Program-made: the position numbers and the translations under genes
Notes under the pieces: model-generated
Seen by the model: only the letters and a program-made list of their open reading frames with translations
Database searches by the model: none
What the model was told of the DNA's origin: nothing
Shown: positions 1-5,004 of the stretch, one piece after another
Numbering within the stretch: position 1 is the stretch's first letter
Layout: every line of letters starts with the position of its first letter
Source: Pseudomonadota bacterium
GTDB lineage: Bacteria; Pseudomonadota; Alphaproteobacteria; Rhizobiales; Afifellaceae
NCBI GenBank assembly: GCA_023417735.1
Contig: JAEZEK010000364.1
Location: 1 to 5,004, forward strand
Length of the DNA stretch: 5,004 nucleotides
Direction of reading: 5' to 3'

Positions 1-77
1 GCTCGGGCCCGCGCGTGAAGGATCAGGGCGAGGGCCGCGGCAATCCGCCAGGCGTCGCACGCGGCACCCGCCGCGGC

Positions 78-1061
78 TCATTCCGCCTTGATGCCGCGCT
101 GCTCGACGAAGGCGGACCAGTTCGTGATCTCGCTGTCGAGCGTGGAGCCCATCTCCTCTGCCGCCCCGAATTCCGGCGCGACCTCGATGCGGGCGAGACG
201 CTCCTGGACCTCGGGCTTCTTCAGGATCTCCTCGACGGCGCCGGCGAGCTTGGCCTTCACCGGCTCGGGCGTGCCGGCCGGGACGAAGAGGCCCCACCAG
301 AAGCGCAGCTCGACATCCGAGGAGACGCCGAGTTCCTCGAGCGTCGGGACGTCCGGCATCGTCGCGTTCCGCTCCCTCGAGGTGACCGCGAGCACCTTCG
401 CGCCGCCCTCCTCGGCGAGCTTCCGCGAACTCCCGATGCTCTGCATCATGGCGTCGACATGGCCGCCGACCACGGCGGCATTCGCCTCGCCGCCGCCGCG
501 ATAGGGGATGTGCTGCGGCTCGATGCCGAGATTGGTGGCGAGCGCCTCGAAGGTCATGTGCGAGACGCTGCCGACGCCCGACGAGCTGAAGTTGACGCCG
601 CCCTGCTTGGCCTTCGCGTATTCGACGAAATCCTGGAAGGTGGCCGGCTCGAGCTTGGAATGGATGATGAGCGCCATCGGCGCCGTTCCGACCTTCGCGA
701 CCGGGTCGAAGGCCTTGCGCGGGTCGAGCGGCTCGTCGGGCCTGAGCGCCTTGCCGAGCGCGACCGCGTTCTCCGCGAGCAGCACGGTGTAGCCGTCGGG
801 CTCCGCCGATTCGATCGAGCGCCACGCCACGTAGCCGCCCGCGCCGGGCCGGTTCTCCACGACCACCGGCTGGCCGAGCGCGTGGCCGAGATCGTCGACG
901 ATCACACGCGCGAGGTTGTCGGTGGACCCGCCGGGCGAGAACGCCACGACGAGCGTGATCGGCTTGTTCGGATAGTTCTCCGCGCCACCCTGGGCGAAAG
1001 CGGCACCGCAGGCGGCGATCGCCGCCAGGGCGCCGAGGCCGAACCTCACAACAGTCCTCAT
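78..1061 (-). CDS. Bug/TctC-family periplasmic solute-binding protein (tripartite tricarboxylate transporter type)
   Basis: Full-length 327-residue protein, a normal size for this family, which binds small carboxylates or related organics in the periplasm. Residues 1-23 form a signal peptide: Arg at 2 and 6, a hydrophobic core, and AFA before Gln24. Family landmarks follow in order: YPNKPITLVVAFSPGG at 30-45, with the ligand-loop Asp48 in GGSTDN; VENRPGAGG at 68-76; PDGYTVL at 88-94; IPYRGGGEA at 185-193; and the VPAGTP segment at 260-265. The ATG at 1061 is preceded by GGGAGG with an 8-base spacer, so the start is secure. It lies 70 bases after the hydrolase stop and is probably co-transcribed with it. 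No tctA or tctB membrane gene is visible, so it is either an orphan Bug protein, common in proteobacteria, or its partners lie beyond the left edge. Cys18 in IAAC is a weak lipobox; ordinary cleavage after Ala23 fits better. The ligand cannot be predicted. Confidence 0.95.
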   Translation of the reverse strand: MRTVVRFGLGALAAIAACGAAFAQGGAENYPNKPITLVVAFSPGGSTDNLARVIVDDLGHALGQPVVVENRPGAGGYVAWRSIESAEPDGYTVLLAENAVALGKALRPDEPLDPRKAFDPVAKVGTAPMALIIHSKLEPATFQDFVEYAKAKQGGVNFSSSGVGSVSHMTFEALATNLGIEPQHIPYRGGGEANAAVVGGHVDAMMQSIGSSRKLAEEGGAKVLAVTSRERNATMPDVPTLEELGVSSDVELRFWWGLFVPAGTPEPVKAKLAGAVEEILKKPEVQERLARIEVAPEFGAAEEMGSTLDSEITNWSAFVEQRGIKAE

Positions 1062-1069
1062 TCTTCGAT

Positions 1070-1075
1070 CCTCCC
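1070..1075 (-). promoter_or_regulatory. Ribosome binding site of the Bug/TctC-type gene
   Basis: On the minus strand GGGAGG lies 8 bases before the ATG at 1061. It is one of the two clearest Shine-Dalgarno sites in the window, with the site at 4371-4376. It suggests efficient independent initiation of the binding protein even if it shares an mRNA with the hydrolase. Confidence 0.8.
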
Positions 1076-1093
1076 TTTCTTCAATCGATCGGT

Positions 1094-1113
1094 GCCGGCC
1101 TCCCCCGGCCGGC
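1094..1113 (-). other. GC-rich inverted repeat between hydrolase and binding-protein genes
   Basis: GCCGGCC (1094-1100) and GGCCGGC (1107-1113) form a perfect 7-bp stem around a 6-base loop, in the 70 bases between the hydrolase stop and the binding-protein start. No T-run follows on the minus strand, so this is not a classical intrinsic terminator. It could act as an mRNA-stability or processing element, or it may be chance in GC-rich DNA. Confidence 0.35.
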
Positions 1114-1131
1114 CGCCCCGTTCCCGGTCCT

Positions 1132-2484
1132 TCAGTCGAGCGCCAGCGCCGGGCGGCGGGAACCGCCGCGGATGCCCTCGCGCACGGACCAGCTATCCCC
1201 GAGCCAGTCCGCGATGAAATCGATGCCCGCTTGCCGGTCGTCCACCTGGCAGTGCTGCGAGCCGCCTTCTTCCGACGTGAAGACCTTCAGAGACTTGTCG
1301 GGCGAGCCGGCCTCGTCGTGCAGGCGCTTAACGGAATCGAGCGGCACGAGCGGGTCGTTCTCGCCGTGCACGACGAGGAAGGGGCAGGTCATCTTCTGCA
1401 CCACCCCATCCAGCGAGAAGCGGGCCATCTTGGCGAAGGATTCCTCGCGGCTGCTCGTCCCGAGAACCCACTGGATCTGGAAGTCGCTCGTCGTCGCCCG
1501 GCTGGCGTCGTCGGCGTGCCGGTACTTGTTGGCGAGCCATTCCGTCATGTCCCAGTAGGTCGCGCCGAAGGCGACGCAGGCGGAATAGCGCTGCTCGATG
1601 CTGGCCGCGCGCGGTGCGCAATAGCCGCCGAAGCTGTAGCCCATCACGGCGACGCGGGCGGGGTCCACGTCCGTGCGGCCGGCCACGAAATCGAAGGCCG
1701 CCGTTCCGGGGACCTCGTAATCGTGCCGGTACTTGAGGCCGCGGAGCCGGACGGCTTCACCCTGGCCGGGCCCGTCGACAGCGAGCGTGTGGAAGCCGTG
1801 GCGGGCGAATTCCAGGCCGGCGAAGAGGACGCTCATCTCCTTGCAATTGTCGAGGCCGTCGAAGACGACAACCGTGGGAGCACGGCCCGAGACGCCCGGC
1901 GCCTTCATGAAATAGGCGGGGAGGCTCGCGCCGTCTGGCATCGGCACGTCGACCGCCTCGATCTCGGGATAACGGCGGGCGAGGCCGGCGCGGTAGCAGG
2001 CGAGCGCCTTCAGATAGATTGCGTGCTTGTCGTCGCCCGGCGGCACCATGCGCTCGCCCGTGTAGTAGTAGTTGCCGGCGCGCAGGTAATAATGGCCGGC
2101 GGTGAGGTCGTGGCCGGCGGCCGCGGCGGCATCGCCCATCCGCTCGACATGCGCCGCCATCCCGCACCATTCGTCGCGCCAGGCGGAGGCGTCGCCTTCG
2201 CGCCCGCGCAGCCGGGTGCCGATGCGGTCGATCTCGGCCAGCGCGACCGCGCCGTAGGGCGCCATGCCCTTGCAGATCAGCGTCGCATTCGACCACGAGG
2301 CGTGACCGGGGAAGTGGGCGATCCATTCGCCGACCGGCGGCTCTTCTCTCGACTTCACCATCCACTCCCCCGGTGCAGCCAGCGCACCTCGAAGTCGTCG
2401 GCCCGCCATCGGCTGTGGACGGCGGTCACGGGAGATGTCTCGGCCGAAGACCTGCTGGAGATTGAAGTCTTCCGGCGAGAACAA
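1132..2484 (-). CDS. Alpha/beta hydrolase, 2,6-dihydropseudooxynicotine hydrolase/FrsA-like, with a disturbed N-terminus
   Basis: Serine hydrolase with an N-terminal helical cap and an alpha/beta-hydrolase core. The family includes C-C hydrolases and esterases; the substrate is unknown. Numbering here is from the far-upstream GTG at 2595. The cap holds WSNATLICKGMAPYG (101-115) and AGHYYLRAGNYYYTGERMVPPG (166-187). The core holds VVVFDGLDNCKEMS (242-255), VDGPGQGE (273-280), the nucleophile Ser321 in GYSFGG, Asp414 in HGENDPLVP, and His448 in SQHCQVD, a complete triad. The open frame reaches 2595, but family-like sequence begins at LFSPEDFNLQQVFGRDI. I therefore chose the TTG at 2484 (450 residues), although it lacks a clear ribosome site. 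An alternative is the ATG at 2361 (409 residues), directly preceded by GGGGGAG. Codons between about 2408 and 2367 appear to be in the wrong frame (see that entry). The gene sits between the aldehyde dehydrogenase and the binding protein, all on one strand. Identity as a hydrolase is firm; the start is not. Confidence 0.85.
   Translation of the reverse strand: MFSPEDFNLQQVFGRDISRDRRPQPMAGRRLRGALAAPGEWMVKSREEPPVGEWIAHFPGHASWSNATLICKGMAPYGAVALAEIDRIGTRLRGREGDASAWRDEWCGMAAHVERMGDAAAAAGHDLTAGHYYLRAGNYYYTGERMVPPGDDKHAIYLKALACYRAGLARRYPEIEAVDVPMPDGASLPAYFMKAPGVSGRAPTVVVFDGLDNCKEMSVLFAGLEFARHGFHTLAVDGPGQGEAVRLRGLKYRHDYEVPGTAAFDFVAGRTDVDPARVAVMGYSFGGYCAPRAASIEQRYSACVAFGATYWDMTEWLANKYRHADDASRATTSDFQIQWVLGTSSREESFAKMARFSLDGVVQKMTCPFLVVHGENDPLVPLDSVKRLHDEAGSPDKSLKVFTSEEGGSQHCQVDDRQAGIDFIADWLGDSWSVREGIRGGSRRPALALD
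2367..2408 (-). other. Frame-switched segment inside the hydrolase N-terminus (apparent +1/-1 compensating indels)
   Basis: In the main hydrolase frame this stretch reads as unlikely protein (AGRRLRGALAAPG), and only 7 of 14 codons end in G or C. In another frame the same bases read WRADDFEVRWLHRG, and 14 of 14 codons end in G or C, matching the gene's usual bias. The flanks DFNLQQVFGRDISRDRR and GEWMVKSREEPPVGEW are in the main frame. Removing one base near 2408-2409 and adding one G to the five-G run at 2367-2371 joins all three pieces as RPQP-WRADDFEVRWLHRG-EWMVKS. The segment is seen directly; calling it a frameshift rests on codon bias and resemblance to the family. Confidence 0.7.
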
Positions 2485-2663
2485 CTTTGGGTCAGTGCCA
2501 GGCGCCGCTGACGGAGCCTGAAACCATTCTCGACCGCTCTGATGTTGCTGTCCTTCAGTGCGGTCAGTGTGAGGCAGGGCGCGGAGGCGATGCACCCCGC
2601 AAACCCGTGAAACAGTTTAAAGCCGGGATGGATAAAGCGCGCTGAAGCAAGGTGGAGCGCGCT

Positions 2664-2686
2664 CGGCCGCCTGCAAAGAGCGGCCG
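2664..2686. other. Perfect GC inverted repeat downstream of the aldehyde dehydrogenase
   Basis: CGGCCGC (2664-2670) and GCGGCCG (2680-2686) pair perfectly over 7 bp around a 9-base loop, about 75 bases beyond the aldehyde dehydrogenase stop. No T-run follows on either strand. It may slow polymerase or protect the 3' end of the upstream mRNA. A rho-independent terminator is not supported. Confidence 0.35.
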
Positions 2687-2716
2687 GCGCCGACCCGGCG
2701 GCCGGATCGCCGGGCA

Positions 2717-2756
2717 TGGCCGGCAAGGCGGAGAGCGCGGCCGCCACGGCCGGCCA
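2717..2756. other. 8-bp inverted repeat just after the aldehyde dehydrogenase stop
   Basis: TGGCCGGC (2717-2724) and GCCGGCCA (2749-2756) pair over 8 bp around a 24-base GC-rich loop, starting 6 bases past the stop codon. Its position suits an mRNA 3'-end structure. There is no poly-T tail, and GGCCGG words are common in this genome, so chance is possible. Confidence 0.3.
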
Positions 2757-2761
2757 CCCCG

Positions 2762-4216
2762 TCAGAGGTTGAAGACGACGAGCCGCTCTTCCGTCATCTC
2801 GCGGATGGCGTAGTGCGGCCCCTCGCGGCCGATGCCGCTGTTCTTGACGCCGCCATAGGGCAGCTGGTCGGTGCGCCAGGTCGACGTGCCGTTGATGATG
2901 ACGGCGCCGCTGCGGATCCGCTGGGCGGCCCGGATCGCGACCTCGAGCGACTTCGTGTAGATGCCGCATTGCAGGCCGAGGGGCGCGTCGCTGACGAGCC
3001 GGAACATGGCCTCGACGTCGCTGTAGCGCTGGATGGAGGCCACCGGCCCGAACACCTCGTTGCAGACCACCTGCATGGACGGGTCGACGTCGACGAGGAG
3101 CGTCGGCTCGATCTGCGCGCCGTGGCGGCCGCCGCCCGCAAGCAGCCGGGCACCCCGCTCGACCGCCTCCTTCACCCAGGATTCCACGCGCCGCGCCGCG
3201 GCTTCGTCGATGAGCGTGCCGACATCGGTATCGGGATCGAGCGGGTCGCCGATCCGAAGCTTGCGCACCTCCTCCGCGACGCGCTCGACGAAGCGGTCGT
3301 AGAGGCTCTCATGGGCGTAGATGTTCTGGACGGAGGCGCAGCTCTGGCCGGCGAGGCGCATGGCATTGCGCGCGCAGACCGGGGCGGCCTCCTCGATGTC
3401 CGCGTCCGCGTGCACGATGGTCTGGCCCGTGCCGCCGAGCTCGAGGGCGACGCGCCGAAGGCCCGAGGCAGCCTTGATCTCCGCCCCGACCCTGGTCGAG
3501 CCGGTGAAGGTGACGAAATCCACCCGCGGATCGCGCACGAGGAGCGGCCCGACCGTGTTGCCGTAGACGACGTTGAGGAAGCCCGCCGGCACGCCGGCGT
3601 CGACGAAGAGCTCGACCAGCTTGTGGACCACCAAGGCCGCCTGCGGAGGCGGCTTCAGGACGATCGAGTTGCCGGCTGCGAGCGCGGGCGCGACCTTGTG
3701 GGCGGCGAGGTTGAAAGGCGCGTTGAAGGGCGTGATGCCCGCGACCACCCCGACGGGGAAACGCAGCAGCATGGCGAGCTTGCCAGCGCCCATGGCGGTC
3801 GCGTCGAGGGGCACGTGCTCGCCCTGGATGCGGACGGCTTCCTCGGCCGAGAGCCTGATCGTGTCGCGTGAGCGGGCGATTTCGGCCCGCGAATCCTTCA
3901 GCGCCTTGCCGGTTTCCCGGGTCATGATCTCGGCGATCGCGTCGGCGCGTTCGGCGAGGAGCTGGCCGACGCGGTCGAGCAGGGCCGCGCGCGCGTAGCC
4001 CGGCGTGGCGGCGGCCGCGGCCTTGGCGGCGGCGGCGGCCGCGATGGCCGCGTCGAGATCCTCGGCGGTGGATTCCGGAACGAGCGAGACGGCTTCGCCG
4101 CGATAGGGATCGCGGACCTCGTACTCGGTCGCGCCGTAACGCCATTCGCCGCCGATCAGCATCGGCACGCGCTCGATCCGGGCCGCCGTCGCGGCCTCCA
4201 TTGCACTGACACTCAT
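2762..4216 (-). CDS. NAD(P)-dependent aldehyde dehydrogenase (ALDH superfamily, PhnY/lactaldehyde-dehydrogenase-like)
   Basis: Cytosolic enzyme of 484 residues, a standard ALDH length, oxidising an aldehyde to a carboxylate with NAD(P)+. All key positions are present: Asn165 in ITPFNAPFN, Lys188 in IVLKPP, FTGS at 237-240, the general-base Glu259 in LELGG, the catalytic Cys293 in GQSCAS, and Glu387 in NEVFGP. The C-terminal YGGVKNSGIGREGP and REMTEERLVVFNL resemble enzymes annotated as phosphonoacetaldehyde, lactaldehyde or succinate-semialdehyde dehydrogenases. That is recalled family knowledge; the true substrate is undetermined. The ATG at 4216 has GGGGA 7 bases upstream. Met6 is an alternative start. 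Residues 55-70 are an alanine-rich, GCC/GCG-repetitive stretch in the usual N-terminal helix. It is the first gene of the minus-strand group and diverges from the NIPSNAP gene. The downstream hydrolase and the semialdehyde-type dehydrogenase on the other strand suggest it handles an aldehyde made in the same pathway. Confidence 0.96.
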   Translation of the reverse strand: MSVSAMEAATAARIERVPMLIGGEWRYGATEYEVRDPYRGEAVSLVPESTAEDLDAAIAAAAAAKAAAAATPGYARAALLDRVGQLLAERADAIAEIMTRETGKALKDSRAEIARSRDTIRLSAEEAVRIQGEHVPLDATAMGAGKLAMLLRFPVGVVAGITPFNAPFNLAAHKVAPALAAGNSIVLKPPPQAALVVHKLVELFVDAGVPAGFLNVVYGNTVGPLLVRDPRVDFVTFTGSTRVGAEIKAASGLRRVALELGGTGQTIVHADADIEEAAPVCARNAMRLAGQSCASVQNIYAHESLYDRFVERVAEEVRKLRIGDPLDPDTDVGTLIDEAAARRVESWVKEAVERGARLLAGGGRHGAQIEPTLLVDVDPSMQVVCNEVFGPVASIQRYSDVEAMFRLVSDAPLGLQCGIYTKSLEVAIRAAQRIRSGAVIINGTSTWRTDQLPYGGVKNSGIGREGPHYAIREMTEERLVVFNL

Positions 4217-4264
4217 GCGTTCATCCCCGTCCGCCCGCCGCGCTCGTCTGAGCGCCGCAGCTCA

Positions 4265-4293
4265 TTGACAATCCCGGTTCACGATACTCTAGT
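4265..4293 (+). promoter_or_regulatory. Sigma70-like promoter of the NIPSNAP/dehydrogenase group
   Basis: A perfect -35 hexamer TTGACA (4265-4270) is followed, after a 17-base spacer, by TCTAGT (4288-4293), which matches 4 of 6 bases of the -10 consensus. Transcription would start near 4300, giving a leader of about 80 bases. The region is distinctly less GC-rich than its surroundings. The -35 lies in the odd palindrome ATTGACAAT, which reads TTGTCA on the other strand. I found no acceptable -10 there for the divergent aldehyde dehydrogenase. Confidence 0.6.
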
Positions 4294-4300
4294 GCATGAG

Positions 4301-4381
4301 AAATGGGAATTGCGCTTATCCGTCGAAACGAAACGGCGGCTGAGGCGCAGTCAGAGAATTGTCCGCAGGGAAGGAGACACG
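4301..4381 (+). other. Untranslated leader of the NIPSNAP gene with a possible nested hairpin
   Basis: Between the predicted transcription start and the ATG, TGCGC (4311-4315) can pair with GCGCA (4345-4349), enclosing CCGT (4320-4323) paired with ACGG (4333-4336). The stems are short and interrupted. No known riboswitch pattern was recognised. The frame through this leader is open from the TTG at 4265, but that TTG is the -35 box itself, so translation from it is unlikely. Confidence 0.3.
4371..4376 (+). promoter_or_regulatory. Ribosome binding site deciding the NIPSNAP start
   Basis: AAGGAG followed by 5 bases and then the ATG at 4382. This strong site fixes the start at MVVEERIYTL rather than at the upstream TTG, which would add 39 residues without family resemblance. 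Confidence 0.8.
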
Positions 4382-4699
4382 ATGGTCGTCGAGGAACGGA
4401 TCTACACGCTGCAGCCGATGTCGGCGGGGGGCTTCCTGTCGCTCGTCGAGGAGGAGGGCTTCGCGGTCCAGACGGAGCATCTCGGCAAGCCGGTCGGCTA
4501 CTACACGACCGAGTTCGGCCCGCAGAACCAGATCGTGCATCTCTGGGCCTATCGGGACCTCCAGGAACGGGCGGAGCGCCGGGCGGCGCTGGTCGCCGAT
4601 CCGCGCTGGCAGGCGTTCCGGCCGAAGCTGAAGCCGTTCCTGGTCAGCCAGGAGAACAAGCTGCTCATCCCCGCACGCTTCGCGCCCGTGGAGCGCTAG
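4382..4699 (+). CDS. NIPSNAP-family protein
   Basis: Small 105-residue protein with a ferredoxin-like alpha/beta-barrel domain spanning nearly its whole length. Family-like landmarks are EERIYTLQPM (4-13) at the N-terminus; the central HLGKPVGYYTTEFGPQNQIVHLWAYRDLQER, with the conserved G-Y and HLWAY elements; and the C-terminal DPRWQAF and P-L-VSQENKLLIP segments. No signal peptide or membrane segment is present, so it should be cytosolic. The biochemical role of bacterial single-domain NIPSNAP proteins is not established. They often sit in catabolic operons beside dehydrogenases, as here, and are related to dimeric barrel monooxygenases, so an auxiliary or enzymatic part in degrading a small metabolite is possible but unproven. 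It is preceded by a good promoter and ribosome site, and followed after 55 bases by a dehydrogenase on the same strand, probably in one transcript. Confidence 0.92.
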   Translation: MVVEERIYTLQPMSAGGFLSLVEEEGFAVQTEHLGKPVGYYTTEFGPQNQIVHLWAYRDLQERAERRAALVADPRWQAFRPKLKPFLVSQENKLLIPARFAPVER

Positions 4700-4717
4700 G
4701 CGGCCGCCGGTCGGACA

Positions 4718-4737
4718 GGCGCGCTCGCCGCCGCGCC
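4718..4737. other. Short inverted repeat between the NIPSNAP and dehydrogenase genes
   Basis: GGCGCG (4718-4723) and CGCGCC (4732-4737) form a 6-bp stem with an 8-base loop in the 55-base gap. No T-run follows, so transcription probably continues into the next gene. It may be chance in GC-rich DNA. Confidence 0.2.
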
Positions 4738-4754
4738 GCAGCCAAGAGGATGAC

Positions 4755-5004
4755 ATGGAACGGATAGCATTCATCGGCCTCGGCGCCATGGGCGAACCCA
4801 TGGCTGCCAACCTGCTCGCCAAGGGCTTTCCCGTCACGATCGTCGGCCATCGCCGGCCCGAGCCCGTCGAGCGCCTGCGCGCGCTCGGTGCGACCGTGGC
4901 GGAGAGCGCCGCCGCGGCCGTCGGCGACGGCGACGTCATCATCCTGATGCTGCCGTCGTCGCGCGAGGTGGAGGCCGTCGCGCTCGGCCCGCACGGGATC
5001 GAGC
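4755..5004 (+). CDS. 3-hydroxyisobutyrate dehydrogenase-type NAD(P)-dependent oxidoreductase (5' part, cut by window end)
   Basis: The first 83 residues of a beta-hydroxyacid dehydrogenase are visible; family members are usually about 290-300 residues. The N-terminus MERIAFIGLGAMGEPMAANLLAKG contains the Rossmann motif GLGAMG (8-13) followed by the typical P-MA-NLL-KG helix. The next strand is FPVTIVGHRRPE, where His32-Arg33-Arg34 replaces the acidic residue often seen at the end of beta-2, and it is followed by VIILMLPSSREVEAV, the standard fourth strand and loop. The basic H-R-R may hint at NADP preference (inference). The catalytic Lys and substrate motifs lie beyond the window. The start ATG follows AAGAGGA with a 4-base spacer. 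Relatives include 3-hydroxyisobutyrate dehydrogenase, tartronate-semialdehyde reductase and gamma-hydroxybutyrate/succinate-semialdehyde reductases, which cannot be separated from this fragment. It is probably co-transcribed with the NIPSNAP gene. Confidence 0.92.
   Translation, partial: MERIAFIGLGAMGEPMAANLLAKGFPVTIVGHRRPEPVERLRALGATVAESAAAAVGDGDVIILMLPSSREVEAVALGPHGIE

Larger units (their letters stand above)
2485..2761. other. Spacer of about 277 bases between aldehyde dehydrogenase and hydrolase; no gene seen
   Basis: The hydrolase frame stays open through 2485-2595, but the predicted peptide there (polar, with GQQHQSGREWFQ) has no recognisable domain. The only upstream start, GTG at 2595, has no usable ribosome site. 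The right half (about 2655-2761) is very GC-rich and contains two inverted repeats. A relatively AT-rich patch near 2614-2650, with TTTAAA and the near-palindrome AAACAGTTT, could hold a promoter for the hydrolase. I could not find a -35/-10 pair with sensible spacing. Confidence 0.5.

Noticed and set aside
1..77. Start of a tctB-like membrane gene after the binding protein
   Set aside because: One minus-strand frame reads a short hydrophobic stretch (AWRIAAALALILHAR), but it has no start codon after the binding-protein stop and no ribosome site. Too short to support.
52..77. Lipoprotein alternative and CRISPR, tRNA or insertion-sequence signals anywhere in the window
   Set aside because: The binding protein's only Cys near the N-terminus gives a poor lipobox. 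No regularly spaced repeats, tRNA-like cloverleaf or transposase motifs were found.
1094..1113. Rho-independent terminators at the GC inverted repeats (this one, 2664-2686, 2717-2756 and 4718-4737)
   Set aside because: None is followed by a T-run on the transcribed strand, and GC-rich palindromes are frequent in such a genome.
15..1217. Long plus-strand open frame (400 codons) opposite the binding-protein gene
   Set aside because: It is antisense to a clear Bug/TctC gene and gives a low-complexity Arg/Asp/Gly-rich protein with no recognisable domain. It is expected from strong GC third-position bias.
1231..2511. Long plus-strand open frame (426 codons) opposite the hydrolase
   Set aside because: Antisense shadow. 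The opposite strand carries a full catalytic triad and family motifs.
2355..2969. Minus-strand open frame (204 codons) spanning the ALDH end and the hydrolase N-terminus as a separate gene
   Set aside because: Its start lies inside the ALDH out of frame, and the middle is not protein-like. Only its last 15 or so codons look coding, and these are explained as the frame-switched part of the hydrolase.
2813..3871. Plus-strand open frame (352 codons) and the 278-codon minus-strand frame within the aldehyde dehydrogenase
   Set aside because: Both overlap a complete ALDH with all catalytic residues, and their peptides are compositionally biased shadows.
4243..4271. Divergent promoter for the aldehyde dehydrogenase using TTGTCA on the minus strand
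   Set aside because: At 17-base spacing the -10 would be GACGAG, which matches poorly, and neighbouring spacings are no better.
4265..4381. N-terminal 39-residue extension of the NIPSNAP protein from the TTG at 4265
   Set aside because: That TTG is the -35 hexamer of the predicted promoter, the extension has no family resemblance, and AAGGAG sits correctly before ATG 4382.

Overview
The window is uniformly G+C-rich, with G or C in most third codon positions, and carries ordinary chromosomal metabolic genes. The mix is a Bug/TctC-type solute-binding protein, a NIPSNAP protein and a beta-hydroxyacid dehydrogenase. This suggests a soil or rhizosphere proteobacterium, most likely alphaproteobacterial (Rhizobiales-like) or betaproteobacterial. 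That placement is inference; no rRNA or other phylogenetic marker is present.

Layout. Two gene groups diverge from a spacer at about 4217-4381. The minus-strand group runs right to left: an aldehyde dehydrogenase (4216 to 2762), a spacer of about 280 bases with GC-rich inverted repeats, an alpha/beta hydrolase of the 2,6-dihydropseudooxynicotine-hydrolase/FrsA type (about 2484 to 1132), then after 70 bases a periplasmic Bug/TctC-type binding protein (1061 to 78). The plus-strand group has a good sigma70-like promoter (TTGACA, 17 bases, TCTAGT), a leader of about 80 bases, a 105-residue NIPSNAP-family protein (4382-4699), and 55 bases later the first 83 residues of an NAD(P)-dependent 3-hydroxyisobutyrate-dehydrogenase-type enzyme that runs off the right edge. 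No tRNA, rRNA, insertion sequence, CRISPR array, phage gene or attachment site was seen.

How the genes may work together (inference). The set looks like an accessory catabolic module. The binding protein would capture a small organic acid, the hydrolase would cleave a C-C or ester bond, the aldehyde dehydrogenase would oxidise an aldehyde or semialdehyde product, and the 3-hydroxyisobutyrate-dehydrogenase-type enzyme would interconvert a hydroxyacid and a semialdehyde. The substrate cannot be read from the sequence, and no TctA/TctB membrane genes are visible.

The most notable anomaly is near the N-terminus of the hydrolase. About 14 codons (2367-2408) read as family-like protein with perfect G/C third positions only in another reading frame. 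The flanks on both sides read in the main frame. This implies two closely spaced compensating indels, one of them at a run of five G, which are either assembly errors or a real compensated frameshift. I see no convincing evidence of a wholly new biological system here.
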